Notes: generated from the letters alone by a model not told the origin. A DNA stretch of 64,000 nt from Chloracidobacterium sp. (GCA_016706275.1 JADJJY010000002.1:730001-794000), one strand, 5' to 3'; positions 8,825 through 18,633 are shown, numbered from the stretch's first letter. Made by a program: numbers and translations.

Positions 8825-11329
8825 TCAGCGCAGGCCTTGTCCAAATTGTTCGGTGCCGAATGCTCCTATGCCGTTGAGGCGGAAGCTAAAGGTGAAACGG
8901 TTTTCTTTGCGAACGCCGACGTTGAAAGTGTAGTACTGCAGCGCAAGCGAGCAGCAATCGTAGGCGTAGCCGACCGTGAAGAGCGAACTGATCATCGGGC
9001 TCTGACGCGTTGCCCGGCGGTTCTCAAAGTCAAAAAAGAATGATGCTCCGCCGTATAATCCCTGGTTTCGGTTTCCCACAAAGATCGAAGGGCTCCATTG
9101 CGACCCGCGAAGAGTTCCAGGTTCTTTGCCGTTGATATCCGCATACTGGGCAAGCGATGGGATCAGCGTGATCGCCCGCGTGTAGTAAAACGTCTGAAAC
9201 AGTTTGAACAGCGGTCTGTCATATCCAACCGCAGCGGAGATCGCCCTCAATCCGTCGCCGCTGAGCCCATAATCGAGACGGGTATTCACGAAGATCGTTT
9301 TCTGCGGGCGATAAGTCGCGTCAATATTTAGCGGTGAAAACCGTCGCGGGACGCCGCCAAACGTATAAAAACTCATTGCCGTCATCGGCTCGATCTGGTT
9401 GCGAAAGCCCGGCACCAATGCCCCGCCAAACGTCTTATCAAAAAAATACTTACCGCGTATGCTAAGACTAAATATTTCGTAAGGCTGCACCGAAGAAGCG
9501 TTAGTTTTATCACCCTTTTCCTGCAACAGTTTCTGAGCTTCGGTCGTCACAGCCTCGCCATACTTTCGAGTGTAAAAACGGTTGATGATGCCGTACTCGA
9601 TCTCGTTTGTGTTCGTGATCGTATCGACATGATCAAATCTGATTATGCGGTTAAAATTGTCAACGCCCCTTACGAGCCGATATGTCAGATACGGCTCTAT
9701 TACGTGGCGAAATCTAAATTTATCGTTCTTGCCGTAAAAGTTCTTAGCGAGAGCGACCGGTCTGACGTCAAAGATAAGTTCACCATATTTGCGGATCACG
9801 TCTTTGCTAAGGACACTACGCACGGGATCAAACGAATTTGAATAATACGTAACGCGCGCCGACGCGGTCGTCGTGAAATTAAAATATCTGGTGTACAGCG
9901 GCAGTATGACCTGCGGATAGATATCAAAACGCTGAACTACAGATGGCGTAACGATCGGGTCGTGACCTGTCATCTGTTTATATAAGGCAAGGTCATCGAC
10001 CTCCTCGCGTCTCGATACGCCCTCAAGACTCGTCTTGAAAGAAAAATAAACGCCATTCAGAAATGATGGCATTGACGGACGCTTTTCGAAATTGATACTT
10101 GGCAGGTTACGCGTCTTCTCACGTACATTTGGTATTGAAATGACCTGCGAGCGGGCGAGTACGTTGAGCGTGTAGTCATTCCAGCTCTTATTTACAAAAA
10201 CCTGCGAGTTTTCGATCGGTGAAATGATCTGCTGGATACCGTCGGAAAATTCCTGGCGAAAAGCCAGGCTCGACGTTATTCGCAGATCTGCCGCCGCCGT
10301 AAAACCATTCGGAAAATAGTGAACACCTTCCGCGTAGATAATAGAGCCACCCTGATCCGGGTGCGTAGCGTCCGCTTTTGGTCCCAGGATCCTATCTTTA
10401 ACAGCATAGAAACCAAAATTAAAGAAGGAGCGTGAATTTGCCCGCGTCCTGAGATCCAACCCATAGCCAAAGCCGCGTTTGCTGTAAAGGTCTCCGCGAA
10501 AAGTCACATCAGCCGAGTCGCCGAGCGTCTGATAGTATGCCGTCGAAATGCGTAACCCCTTGCGTCCCGAATATCCGATCGTAGGCGTCAGAAAGCCAGA
10601 GCTACGAGCTTTTTCTTTGATCGAAATGGACGCAAAGGGCACGATCATAAGCGGGATATCCTTTACACGAAACCGGCCGTTTTTAAGTCTCAGCCTGTCA
10701 TTGATCTTGATACTTGCCCGGTCCGCCGTAAAGCTCCATTTTGGAACGGCTTCGACACATGCCGTGAACTTCCCCTTTATTACGACGATCTCGGTAAGCG
10801 ATACGCGTTCGACTCGCTCAGCTGTAAAATAGATCACCGTCCCGTCGTTGGTCTGGTTAGTAAAACCTGTCGAGTCCTCAAACGTCCCAAGCTTTGTCTT
10901 GTAATTCCAAATCGCTCGGGTTCCGGTTATTCGCTGATCGTCGCCCTGGTCAAATATTACGCTGCCAATCGCGACCATCTTGTTTTCAGCCTCGTAGATC
11001 GTGATCTCGTCCGCCTGCATCCGATAGATACCGTAATGAGCATCAACATTCCCGATATGCTTGACGATTCGTTTCCCAGCATCGCCCTCGATCGTTCGCC
11101 GGTCGGAATTTACGACGACTTCGCCGTCACCGCCTTCCGGTTCGAAGCTAGGCTTTTTCGTGGTCTTAGGGGCCGCTATGCTCTGTTCGGCTGAAATCGG
11201 ATTGATATTCGGTGTGTCAGTTATTGGGTTCGCAACCTGTCGCTCGACCGGGTTTGTCTGTTGCGCAAACGTCGAAAATGAAAGCAAAAAGCAGGAGAAA
11301 AAGAGGATTGTAAGGTTAGGAAGCCACAT
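8825..11329 (-). CDS. lptD: LPS-assembly protein LptD (OstA/Imp)
   Basis: Outer-membrane beta-barrel that, with LptE, inserts LPS into the outer leaflet. Sec signal at residues 1-22 (ends FSTFAQ). Residues ~70-190 are the LptA/OstA-like jellyroll (RRTIEGDAGKRIVKHIGNVDAHY, ADEITIYEAENKMVAIGSV). The rest is the beta-barrel domain, ending QFGQGLR. At 834 residues it is in the normal LptD range. It is single, divergent from the response regulator with an 85-base shared upstream region. It is the best evidence in the window for a diderm envelope. Confidence 0.93.
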   Translation of the reverse strand: MWLPNLTILFFSCFLLSFSTFAQQTNPVERQVANPITDTPNINPISAEQSIAAPKTTKKPSFEPEGGDGEVVVNSDRRTIEGDAGKRIVKHIGNVDAHYGIYRMQADEITIYEAENKMVAIGSVIFDQGDDQRITGTRAIWNYKTKLGTFEDSTGFTNQTNDGTVIYFTAERVERVSLTEIVVIKGKFTACVEAVPKWSFTADRASIKINDRLRLKNGRFRVKDIPLMIVPFASISIKEKARSSGFLTPTIGYSGRKGLRISTAYYQTLGDSADVTFRGDLYSKRGFGYGLDLRTRANSRSFFNFGFYAVKDRILGPKADATHPDQGGSIIYAEGVHYFPNGFTAAADLRITSSLAFRQEFSDGIQQIISPIENSQVFVNKSWNDYTLNVLARSQVISIPNVREKTRNLPSINFEKRPSMPSFLNGVYFSFKTSLEGVSRREEVDDLALYKQMTGHDPIVTPSVVQRFDIYPQVILPLYTRYFNFTTTASARVTYYSNSFDPVRSVLSKDVIRKYGELIFDVRPVALAKNFYGKNDKFRFRHVIEPYLTYRLVRGVDNFNRIIRFDHVDTITNTNEIEYGIINRFYTRKYGEAVTTEAQKLLQEKGDKTNASSVQPYEIFSLSIRGKYFFDKTFGGALVPGFRNQIEPMTAMSFYTFGGVPRRFSPLNIDATYRPQKTIFVNTRLDYGLSGDGLRAISAAVGYDRPLFKLFQTFYYTRAITLIPSLAQYADINGKEPGTLRGSQWSPSIFVGNRNQGLYGGASFFFDFENRRATRQSPMISSLFTVGYAYDCCSLALQYYTFNVGVRKENRFTFSFRLNGIGAFGTEQFGQGLR

Positions 11330-11414
11330 TAAATCAATAAGTTAGTAAATTGATGCTAACACGAAGCAAATAAACAATAAAGCCTTATGCTAGACTTAAC
11401 TTTTTCTCGAAATT

Positions 11415-12770
11415 ATGTCTGCCGCGGCTAAGCAAAATATCTTGGTGGTCGAAGACGAGGAAGTGATGCGCACAATTTTGCGACAGCTTCTTGAAACTGA
11501 GGGCTATAACGTGTTCACCTCCGACAGCACTGAAAATGCCATTCAGGTTTTTTCGACTAACGAAATAACGCTCACATTAACAGATATCAGAATGTCAGGC
11601 CGCGACGGCCTCGAACTGCTCGATCATATAAAATCTGTCGATCCCGAGGCGATCGTTATCATTATGACAGCGTTTTCGTCGGTCGATTCGGCGATCGCTG
11701 CTCTGCGAAAAGGTGCCTACGACTATGTTACAAAGCCCTTCGTTAACGATGATCTACTGCAAACGGTGAAAAATGCAGTTAAGCAGCGGCTGTTGTTTCA
11801 GGAGAATCGGTTCTTACGGCGAGAGTTGCGACAGAAATATGATTTTTCGCAAATGATCGGCAAGAGCGATGCGTTACAGCACGTCTTTTCCCTAGTGCAG
11901 AAAGTCGCGGTAACGTCGGCAAACATTCTGATCCAGGGCGAGAGCGGAACCGGAAAAGAGCTGGTCGCCCGTTCCATCCATTTCAACAGCAAACGTGCCG
12001 ATGCACCTTTTTTGGCTGTAAACTGCGGGGCCCTACCGGAATCACTGCTTGAGAGCGAACTATTCGGGCACACTAAAGGCTCGTTTACCGGAGCCATCGC
12101 TGACAAGAAAGGACTCTTTCGCTCCGCAAACGGGGGCACGCTGTTTTTGGATGAAGTTAGCGAGATGCCGCTGGCTCTGCAAGTCAAACTGCTGCGGGCA
12201 TTACAAGAACACGAAGTAACGCCGGTCGGTTCTGCCGAAGCGGTAAAATTTGACGCCCGTATTATTGCAGCGACAAATAGGAGGCTTGATACTGAGGTGG
12301 CCGATGGCCGGTTTCGCGAGGATCTTTTTTATCGGCTCAATGTTGTCGAGATCGACGTGCCGCCGTTACGGGAAAGACGCGATGATATACCGCTGCTCGT
12401 TAAGCATTTTGCGGCAAAAAATGCTCGGGGCCAGAACTCCGCCGAAAAGCTTGTGACAAACGAAGCAATGGCAGCCATTATTCGTTATAGCTGGCCGGGG
12501 AATGTGCGCGAGCTTGAAAACGTCATCGAGCGAGCCGTAATACTTAGCGGACCCGAGATAGGTGTCGATGGCTTGCCCTCAAAAATCGCCGACAGTACGA
12601 ACGACAGTGCGCACGCTCCAAATGATCGCCCAACACTTGAGGAAATGGAACAACGCTATTTGCTTGAAGTACTTTCCTCAGTCAATGACGATAAATCTCA
12701 GGCCGCTCGGATACTCGGGATTGATCTATCGACGCTTTATCGAAAATTAAAACGATACGAAGAAGAATAA
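11415..12770 (+). CDS. sigma-54-dependent response regulator (NtrC/AtoC family)
   Basis: Receiver domain 8-120 with acidic pocket (VVEDEE), phospho-acceptor D57 (LTLTDIRMSG), T84 and K107. AAA+ domain 147-385 with Walker A GESGTGKE (175-182), sigma-54 contact loop GSFTGA (222-227), Walker B TLFLDE and the NVRELENVIERAV sensor II region. Fis-type helix-turn-helix at ~420-447 (QAARILGIDLSTLYRKLKRY). All catalytic motifs are intact, so it should remodel RNA polymerase-sigma54 after phosphorylation. No histidine kinase is adjacent and no sigma-54 target promoter was recognised in the window, so its regulon is unknown. Convergent with the lipoprotein gene, three bases apart. Confidence 0.95.
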   Translation: MSAAAKQNILVVEDEEVMRTILRQLLETEGYNVFTSDSTENAIQVFSTNEITLTLTDIRMSGRDGLELLDHIKSVDPEAIVIIMTAFSSVDSAIAALRKGAYDYVTKPFVNDDLLQTVKNAVKQRLLFQENRFLRRELRQKYDFSQMIGKSDALQHVFSLVQKVAVTSANILIQGESGTGKELVARSIHFNSKRADAPFLAVNCGALPESLLESELFGHTKGSFTGAIADKKGLFRSANGGTLFLDEVSEMPLALQVKLLRALQEHEVTPVGSAEAVKFDARIIAATNRRLDTEVADGRFREDLFYRLNVVEIDVPPLRERRDDIPLLVKHFAAKNARGQNSAEKLVTNEAMAAIIRYSWPGNVRELENVIERAVILSGPEIGVDGLPSKIADSTNDSAHAPNDRPTLEEMEQRYLLEVLSSVNDDKSQAARILGIDLSTLYRKLKRYEEE

Positions 12771-12773
12771 GGA

Positions 12774-13268
12774 CTATTTGGAAGAGAGTTCGAGCACAAA
12801 ATAATCTGTATTCTCGATACGGATGACCCGTCCAGCGGAGTATTGGTCGAGGAAAAATTGGTTGGCGGCGTAAGCATTACCCCTTAAAACCGCGTCGCCG
12901 CTCATCTCACTCTGGGCGATCAGTTCCGGTGGAAACCACGATTCAGCCGATATGCTTGCGGTCTCAGAAGGCTTAACACGCTCAGCCTCAGCGACGATCT
13001 TTGCCGAATCTGTTGGCGAAAATCGCAGCACTGCAATTAATTTTTTGTTTGCCTTATTCTCTTTCCAAGCGACGTCCTCAGACTCGTAAGGGATAGTGGC
13101 GACAAGCCGCAGCTCCTCGACATTAGTTTTAGCAGAGTTAGAACTATCGCTCGCCTGATTTGCCCCCGAGGGCGAATTTGTTGAATTTTTACCGGGGCCG
13201 CCGCACCCGAGTGTGAGTACAGCGATCATTAAGATCGAGATATTAGCAATAAGCTTTACAACGGCCAT
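12774..13268 (-). CDS. small exported (probable lipo-) protein, function unknown
   Basis: The N-terminal hydrophobic segment ends in LTLGCGG, close to a lipobox although the -3 position is Thr rather than Leu/Val/Ile. An Asn/Ser-rich spacer (~25-48) leads to a compact ~115-residue domain beginning VEELRLVATIPYESEDVAW. No family recognised. Divergent from the mutase gene. Confidence 0.75.
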   Translation of the reverse strand: MAVVKLIANISILMIAVLTLGCGGPGKNSTNSPSGANQASDSSNSAKTNVEELRLVATIPYESEDVAWKENKANKKLIAVLRFSPTDSAKIVAEAERVKPSETASISAESWFPPELIAQSEMSGDAVLRGNAYAANQFFLDQYSAGRVIRIENTDYFVLELSSK

Positions 13269-13397
13269 TTAGAGATTGTAGGCGGATAAAGACGCATTTT
13301 GCAATTTCGCCCGCCCGCTACAGCGATACTCTCCCAATCGCTCAAGCCATTTAAGTATGATAAAATCCCACTTTATACCACGATAGTATTTACTTTT

Positions 13398-15074
13398 ATG
13401 ACGCTAGAGATCAAAGAATCGACTACCGCCGCCGAGGCAGAAAAGGAGCGTTGGGAAAGCGAGACCCTGCAAAAGGTACTCGACAAAACGCCCGAGCGTA
13501 AAGAAAGATTTGAGGGCATTTCGCTCGAACCGGTCGACCGGCTTTACACCGAGGTCGATGTCGAGGGCACGAGCGAGGTCGGTTTTCCGGGTGAGTATCC
13601 GTATAAACGCGGCATACACCCGACCGGATATCGCGGCAAGCTGTGGACGATGCGGCAGTTTGCCGGATTTTCGTCGCCGGAGAATACGAATGAGCGTTTC
13701 AAATATCTGATGGAGCACGGCCAGACAGGTTTGTCGGTTGCGTACGATCTGCCTGCACTGATGGGGCTGGACGCCGATTCACCGCTGAGCGAAGGCGAGG
13801 TTGGGAAATGTGGTGTAGCTGTTTCGTCACTGGCTGATTTCGAAGTTTTGTTCGACGGCATTCCGCTCGATCAAGTCACTGTATCGCAGACGATCAATGC
13901 CCCGGCACCGATCTTTTTGGCGATGTATCTCGTGGTTGCCGAAAAGCAGAAAGCGGATTTCAATAAGATCTCCGGCACGCTGCAAAACGACATCCTAAAA
14001 GAATACATCGCCCAAAAAGAGTGGATCTATCCGATCAAACCGGCGATGAAACTGGTCATCGACACGTTTGAATACACGACCAAACACGTCCCGAAATACA
14101 ACCCGATCTCGGTCAGCGGATATCATATTCGCGAAGCCGGTGCGACGGCGCTGCAAGAGCTGGCCTTCACGCTTCGCGACGGCGTCGAATATGTCCAATA
14201 CGGCGTCGATCGCGGGATGGACGTTGATGAATTTGCTCCGCGGCTCTCGTTCTTTTTTAACGCGCATAACGATTTCTTTGAGGAGATCGCCAAATACCGT
14301 GCTGCCCGCGTGATCTGGGCCCGGACGATGAAAGAACGCTTTGGGGCTAAAAATCCACGTACGATGCAATTGCGTTTTCATACACAGACGGCCGGCGTTT
14401 CGCTAACCGTCCAGCAGCCGCTCAACAATATTGCTCGCGTTGCAATACAGGCTCTGGCCGGTGTGCTTGGCGGCACGCAGTCGCTGCACACCGATTCGTA
14501 TGACGAAGCTCTCGCCTTACCGACCGATGCGGCTGCTCTGATCGCTCTCCGCACGCAGCAGATCATAGCCGAGGAAACGGGTGTTGTGAATACCGTCGAC
14601 CCGCTTGGCGGCAGCTGGTATGTCGAATCGTTGACGCAAAAGATGATCGATGGGTGTTTTGAGTATTTTGACAAGATCGACGGTTTTGGCGGCATGGTCG
14701 AGGCGGTCGAAGCCGGATTTCCCCAACGTGAGATACAGGAATCTGCCTATCAATATCAAAAGGCCGTCGAACGTAAAGAGCAAGTGATCGTCGGCGTCAA
14801 CAAATACACGATGGAAGAAGGGCCATCAAACTACCAGATCCTGCAGATCGACGAAACTGTGCGCGACCACCAGCTCGAACGGCTTGCTCATACAAAAGCT
14901 ACGCGCGACAACGGCGCTGTCACGAATGCTCTTGAAAAACTAAAGCAAGCGGCGAATACAAATGAAAACACAATGCCATCTATCATCGAGGCAGTCGCTG
15001 CGTACGCAACGGTCGAGGAGATCTGCGTCGCATTGCGTGACGTTTATGGCATTTACGAAGAACCGGCGTTTTAG
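13398..15074 (+). CDS. methylmalonyl-CoA mutase family, catalytic (large) subunit without B12-binding domain
   Basis: Adenosylcobalamin-dependent acyl-CoA mutase catalytic barrel (methylmalonyl-CoA to succinyl-CoA type). Recognisable blocks include GYRGKLWTMRQFAGFSSPENTN, GQTGLSVAYDLPALMG, the SGYHIREAGATALQEL active-site histidine region, RLSFFFNAHNDFFEEIAKYR and TQTAGVSLTVQQPLNNI. The protein ends at 558 residues, the size of the catalytic domain alone; the ~130-residue cobalamin-binding domain is absent and not encoded in the window. So it is the split-subunit form and must pair with a separate small subunit. ATG 13398 is chosen; an upstream in-frame start at 13299 adds 33 residues with no homology. 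Three bases before yraN. Exact substrate cannot be fixed by eye. Confidence 0.9.
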   Translation: MTLEIKESTTAAEAEKERWESETLQKVLDKTPERKERFEGISLEPVDRLYTEVDVEGTSEVGFPGEYPYKRGIHPTGYRGKLWTMRQFAGFSSPENTNERFKYLMEHGQTGLSVAYDLPALMGLDADSPLSEGEVGKCGVAVSSLADFEVLFDGIPLDQVTVSQTINAPAPIFLAMYLVVAEKQKADFNKISGTLQNDILKEYIAQKEWIYPIKPAMKLVIDTFEYTTKHVPKYNPISVSGYHIREAGATALQELAFTLRDGVEYVQYGVDRGMDVDEFAPRLSFFFNAHNDFFEEIAKYRAARVIWARTMKERFGAKNPRTMQLRFHTQTAGVSLTVQQPLNNIARVAIQALAGVLGGTQSLHTDSYDEALALPTDAAALIALRTQQIIAEETGVVNTVDPLGGSWYVESLTQKMIDGCFEYFDKIDGFGGMVEAVEAGFPQREIQESAYQYQKAVERKEQVIVGVNKYTMEEGPSNYQILQIDETVRDHQLERLAHTKATRDNGAVTNALEKLKQAANTNENTMPSIIEAVAAYATVEEICVALRDVYGIYEEPAF

Positions 15075-15077
15075 ACG

Positions 15078-15545
15078 ATGGATGAGATCCTGTCGATAAC
15101 TGAAATAAATTCGCCCCCGAGATTACCTCTTGGGGCGCGTGGCGAGGCTCTCGCCGCAAACTTCCTGATCAAAGAGGGCTATCGCATCGTTGTGACAAAT
15201 TTCAAAGTTCCTGTCGGCCGCAACAGTAAAGGCGTTTCGGTGACGGGCGAGATCGATATCATTGCGCTGGATGGCGATACGCTCGTGTTTGTTGAGGTCA
15301 AGACGCGGCGGTCAGATGAGTTCACGCCTATTATCACTAGCGTCAATCTTCGCAAACAGCGGCAGATAATACGCACCGCTAAGGTCTATCGGCGGATATT
15401 TGGCGTTCGCGATGTTCCCTATCGTTATGACGTGGTCACTGTATTAATGCCAAGACATGGAGACACTGAGATCGAACTGACGCGTGGATTTTGGAGCGAA
15501 GCCAAGTTTCGCAAGGCTAATTGGAATGATGAAAATTGGATGTGA
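15078..15545 (+). CDS. yraN: YraN/UPF0102 family protein (endonuclease-like fold)
   Basis: Shows the family pattern LGARGEALAANFLIKEGYRIV, then GEIDIIALDGDTLVFVEVKTRRS, with the acidic and lysine residues of a restriction-endonuclease-like core. Family members are nuclease-like proteins of uncertain cellular role. 155 residues, slightly longer than usual through a short N-terminal extension and an insert after FKVPVGR. Starts three bases after the mutase stop, consistent with translational coupling. Confidence 0.9.
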   Translation: MDEILSITEINSPPRLPLGARGEALAANFLIKEGYRIVVTNFKVPVGRNSKGVSVTGEIDIIALDGDTLVFVEVKTRRSDEFTPIITSVNLRKQRQIIRTAKVYRRIFGVRDVPYRYDVVTVLMPRHGDTEIELTRGFWSEAKFRKANWNDENWM

Positions 15546-15606
15546 TTCGTGTAAACTTATCTGCACGTTATCACGTACTAGATCAGGCTAAGGAATAAAA
15601 AACATT

Positions 15607-15981
15607 ATGAAAATTTCGATCATTTTACTCATGTTAGTTTTGTCACTTACGGCCTTTGGGTCCTCGACGAATGCTCCGGCGGACATTTCAGGAAAATGGT
15701 CGCTCGCAGCGGATGCGGGTGGACAGGTGGTATATGTCAGCGTCGACCTTAAGCAAACCGGTGACACATTTACCGGCACGACATCGTCTGACATGGGCGG
15801 CGGTACGATCGACGGCGGCAAAGTGACGGATAAGAGCTTTACCGCTACGCTGCACGCAACGGTCCAGGGCAGCATAGTTGATTTTGCGATGAGCGGAACG
15901 GTCGAAGGCGATAAGATGTCGGGAACACTAAACAACTCGCAATTTGGCTCGATTCCCTTTACTGCAACAAAAGATAAATAA
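15607..15981 (+). CDS. small exported beta-barrel-like protein
   Basis: AAGGA lies upstream of ATG 15607. Sec signal (MKISIILLMLVLSLTAFGSS) followed by ~100 residues of alternating beta-strand pattern: ISGKWSLAAD, VDLKQTGDTFTGTTSS, GTVEGDKMSGTLNN. This GxW...GxxFtGT layout is typical of small lipocalin-like proteins found in Acidobacteria; the ligand is unknown. Ends at a bidirectional terminator. Confidence 0.8.
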   Translation: MKISIILLMLVLSLTAFGSSTNAPADISGKWSLAADAGGQVVYVSVDLKQTGDTFTGTTSSDMGGGTIDGGKVTDKSFTATLHATVQGSIVDFAMSGTVEGDKMSGTLNNSQFGSIPFTATKDK

Positions 15982-16001
15982 CCTGTTGCAGATCGGTTAG
16001 T

Positions 16002-16033
16002 GAAAAAGACGCCCTATTTTGGGCGTCTTTTTC
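16002..16033. terminator. bidirectional intrinsic terminator
   Basis: A perfect 13-bp stem (16002-16014 with 16021-16033) with A and T tracts at its outer ends. It serves the plus-strand gene ending at 15981 and touches the stop codon of the minus-strand ChaN-family gene. Confidence 0.9.
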
Positions 16034-16933
16034 TTATCGCTTGCTGCGAGGGACCTTGCTGTCCGTCAGTATGACAAAATCACCAATGCCAGTGTTCTTT
16101 GTCTTGTCGAACGTCTTAAAATCATCCTCATACCGCATCGTTACCACTGACACTTTCGCATCTTTACGGTATTTGAGCAGATGCTCGACGGTGCCTAAAC
16201 GGCTCTCTGTGTGAAAAGCTCCGTTGAGGTGCACGACCAAGGATCGTTTATTTTTCTTTAGATAATTTGCCACCGAGTTTGCCATCGTCGCATCCCACAG
16301 AGATTGCGATGCCAATATCTTATCGATGCCCATCTGAGCCTCGGGGCTCGGGCCCATTAGGGCTTTGAATTTCTTACCGTACACATCCGACGGCTCGCCG
16401 TATGGCAGCGGTGCCAGCCATTTTTTTGCTTCCTTGGTCAACCCGTTCAGCGTCTCGCGGCCTCCGCGCGAGACCATGTTGACGTAACGGCGGGGAGCGT
16501 TGGCGGCGATCACCGGCAGCCGCTTTTCTTTCGCCAGCTCAACCAGCGGACGGTAATCGGTCTTGTAATTGCCCCACGGCCGCGACGATGCTAGAAACTG
16601 TGCTTCGCTGATCTGACCGTTAAGATACTCATTGACGACGATCTGCACGTCACGCTCAAACATCTCGAGCGACAACGCCACCTTTCGCTTCGCCAAATAT
16701 TGAGCAACCGCCTGTTTGATTATCTCAGCTTGCAGGGCGTGAGCGACAGCGTCATCGTGCTGCTCGCCAAGAAAGACGGCATCGACGCTGTCAAGAGACT
16801 TAACGATCGCCTCAATGCTCGACGGATTTCCCTGCGCGTCATAAACACGGTAATTCTCCGCCGTGATGCTCACTTGAGCCGCCACAGCCACAGACATCAT
16901 CGTTATCAAAAGCGTAAAAATTAAAGATCTCAT
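16034..16933 (-). CDS. ChaN-family (DUF399, haem-binding uptake) exported protein
   Basis: Sec signal (MRSLIFTLLITMMSVAVAAQ) and a ChaN/TIKI-like domain. Seen: VDAVFLGEQHDDAVAHALQ, ALSLEMFERDVQIVVNEYLNG, RPWGNYKTDYRPLVELAKE, PVIAANAPRRYVN and, near the end, VVHLNGAFHTES. Family members such as Campylobacter ChaN bind haem, and the superfamily includes Tiki-type metalloproteases; which applies here is not known. Monocistronic, between two terminators. Confidence 0.88.
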   Translation of the reverse strand: MRSLIFTLLITMMSVAVAAQVSITAENYRVYDAQGNPSSIEAIVKSLDSVDAVFLGEQHDDAVAHALQAEIIKQAVAQYLAKRKVALSLEMFERDVQIVVNEYLNGQISEAQFLASSRPWGNYKTDYRPLVELAKEKRLPVIAANAPRRYVNMVSRGGRETLNGLTKEAKKWLAPLPYGEPSDVYGKKFKALMGPSPEAQMGIDKILASQSLWDATMANSVANYLKKNKRSLVVHLNGAFHTESRLGTVEHLLKYRKDAKVSVVTMRYEDDFKTFDKTKNTGIGDFVILTDSKVPRSKR

Positions 16934-16962
16934 ATATTTTGTTCAAATAATATCACAAAGAA

Positions 16963-16992
16963 AAGCCCTCATTCCTTTCGAAACGAGGGCTT
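16963..16992 (-). terminator. intrinsic terminator of the 17-18.5 kb gene
   Basis: Stem AAGCCCTC/GAGGGCTT (16963-16970 with 16985-16992), followed on the minus strand by a T-rich run. It lies 26 bases beyond the stop of the gene ending at 17019. Confidence 0.8.
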
Positions 16993-17018
16993 GAAAAACA
17001 ATGCGAACTCAACCGTCG

Positions 17019-18491
17019 TTATCGACTGCGTGATGTACCGCCATCAGCGATAAAGTCAGCATCGCTAACATTATCGACTATGCTGATCACCTGGCTTGGG
17101 TTGCTAAACATAAACCGACGCGATCGGACCGTAACGATATACGTTGCACCCGGTTCGAGATCGTCAAACATATATGTTCCACGGCGTCCGGTAACTACCG
17201 TACGGGGCTCGGCAAGTGCATTACCGGTGATCGTGACCACAGCATTTGTGATTCCGCGACCTTCGGACGTCATGACCCGACCCGAGACAAAGACGCCGGC
17301 TGCGGTGGTTGTTCCCGGAGAGAATGCAACCCCTCGAAAAGAGAAATTGGCTCCTGCGGAGGCAATCGTTGTAGGCGTCGCTGTGATACTAGTTCCGAAT
17401 GCACTCGTGTCGGTAATAGCCTGAAGGTTGTTGTTACTAGTTCCGCCACTAGTTGTAACGAATAATTCAATGTTCGCTCCTGCAACTCGAGCGGCTACGC
17501 CAAAAAATGTACCAGCAACAACTCCGCGGGCGACCCAAGCTGAGGTGCCCGTATCCCACTCGAATTTCTTAAGGCCAGTTGCATTATCCGCTATGAAGGC
17601 TGTGTCGAGGCCACCAAGTCCCGTCGCACCGACAGCAGGCACACGGTCTAAGAAAACCATTGCCTCTGCGTCAGCCGGAATAATCCCGGATGCCGTCGGA
17701 GCCGTGGTCGCGGTTGGCAGTGGCGACCAAAATCCGAGGGTTACTTGAGATGCAGCAAGCAAGAATTTATTATTCGCCGCATCTTTCGCCATCACAACGT
17801 TGCGATTATTTAGAGAGTTGATTTGAACTGACGTTGTTGTACTCGTTGCCGGATCCACGTATCTAACTCCATTGGTCGTTCCCGGAGTACCCGCTCCCGC
17901 AGTGTAGTAGGTCACGCCCGTATCAGTGACTGCAGCACGTGAATTGCTGGCGCTATGTGCATCGGTAAGTCGAGCAACAATCGTAACCGTTCCTGAGGCA
18001 TCAACGCGGGCGATATTCCGGTTAGCCACTGCAGAGGTCAGACCATTAACCGCTAATGTGCCAGCAGGTGCGTCATAACCCAAAAGCGTTAAATATCGGC
18101 CGTCCAAAGACAAGTTGAGGTGTCCATTCGAGCTACTGCTACCTTGGTCGGTAAAACCGCCACCGTTAGCTGCAGCAGTCGGCATAGGAACCGTGTTAGT
18201 GTTAGCACCTGCAGATGTGAATTCAACAAGGGACACCGGTGCGGCTGCGGTTCCTAATGTTGCAGCGCCATCACCCACCCGGCTAACGACGATGTTGCCG
18301 GGCGTGAATGCCGCAGTCGGAGCCTCGCTCTTTACCCCTTTTGCAATCTCGCGATCGCCTTTCTTATCGCCCAATGGGGCAATAGACGCACCTGTACCGA
18401 TGGTTGATCCTGTTATAAAAACAACCGCAATCAAGGCGGCCAATAAAAAACGAATAGCTAAAAAGCTAGATGATCTCTGGTTATTGGACAT
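17019..18491 (-). CDS. exported protein with shared carboxypeptidase-regulatory-like C-terminal module
   Basis: ATG 18491 has GAGGAG upstream and gives a signal peptide (RFLLAALIAVVFITGSTIGTGAS); the 32 extra upstream codons are rejected. The middle (~40-400) is an Ala/Gly/Thr-rich region with propeller-like features (STDG-free blades such as GRYLTLLGYDAPAGTLAVNG, FIADNATGLKKFEWDTG). The last ~90 residues are the module shared with five other proteins here (SGRVMTSEGRGITNAVVTI...YIVTVRSRRFMFSNPS...DNVSDADFI). The smallest member of that set. Predicted surface or secreted; function unknown. Confidence 0.85.
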   Translation of the reverse strand: MSNNQRSSSFLAIRFLLAALIAVVFITGSTIGTGASIAPLGDKKGDREIAKGVKSEAPTAAFTPGNIVVSRVGDGAATLGTAAAPVSLVEFTSAGANTNTVPMPTAAANGGGFTDQGSSSSNGHLNLSLDGRYLTLLGYDAPAGTLAVNGLTSAVANRNIARVDASGTVTIVARLTDAHSASNSRAAVTDTGVTYYTAGAGTPGTTNGVRYVDPATSTTTSVQINSLNNRNVVMAKDAANNKFLLAASQVTLGFWSPLPTATTAPTASGIIPADAEAMVFLDRVPAVGATGLGGLDTAFIADNATGLKKFEWDTGTSAWVARGVVAGTFFGVAARVAGANIELFVTTSGGTSNNNLQAITDTSAFGTSITATPTTIASAGANFSFRGVAFSPGTTTAAGVFVSGRVMTSEGRGITNAVVTITGNALAEPRTVVTGRRGTYMFDDLEPGATYIVTVRSRRFMFSNPSQVISIVDNVSDADFIADGGTSRSR

Positions 18492-18605
18492 ACAAATACT
18501 CCTCAAAAAATAAATAACATGCATTCGAAAATGGTAACTTGACTGGCGGCCATCTGGCGCAACGCACCAATCTACCATAAATATCAAGTGATGTTGATGT
18601 TACAG

Positions 18606-18633
18606 ATTATATGCCCAATCTGCGCAACTTCAA
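18606..18633 (-). promoter_or_regulatory. sigma-70-type promoter for the 17-18.5 kb gene
   Basis: On the minus strand, TTGAAG (18628-18633), 16-base spacer and TATAAT (18606-18611). The leader to ATG 18491 is about 110 bases and contains a small GGTGCG/GCGCC hairpin. Confidence 0.6.
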
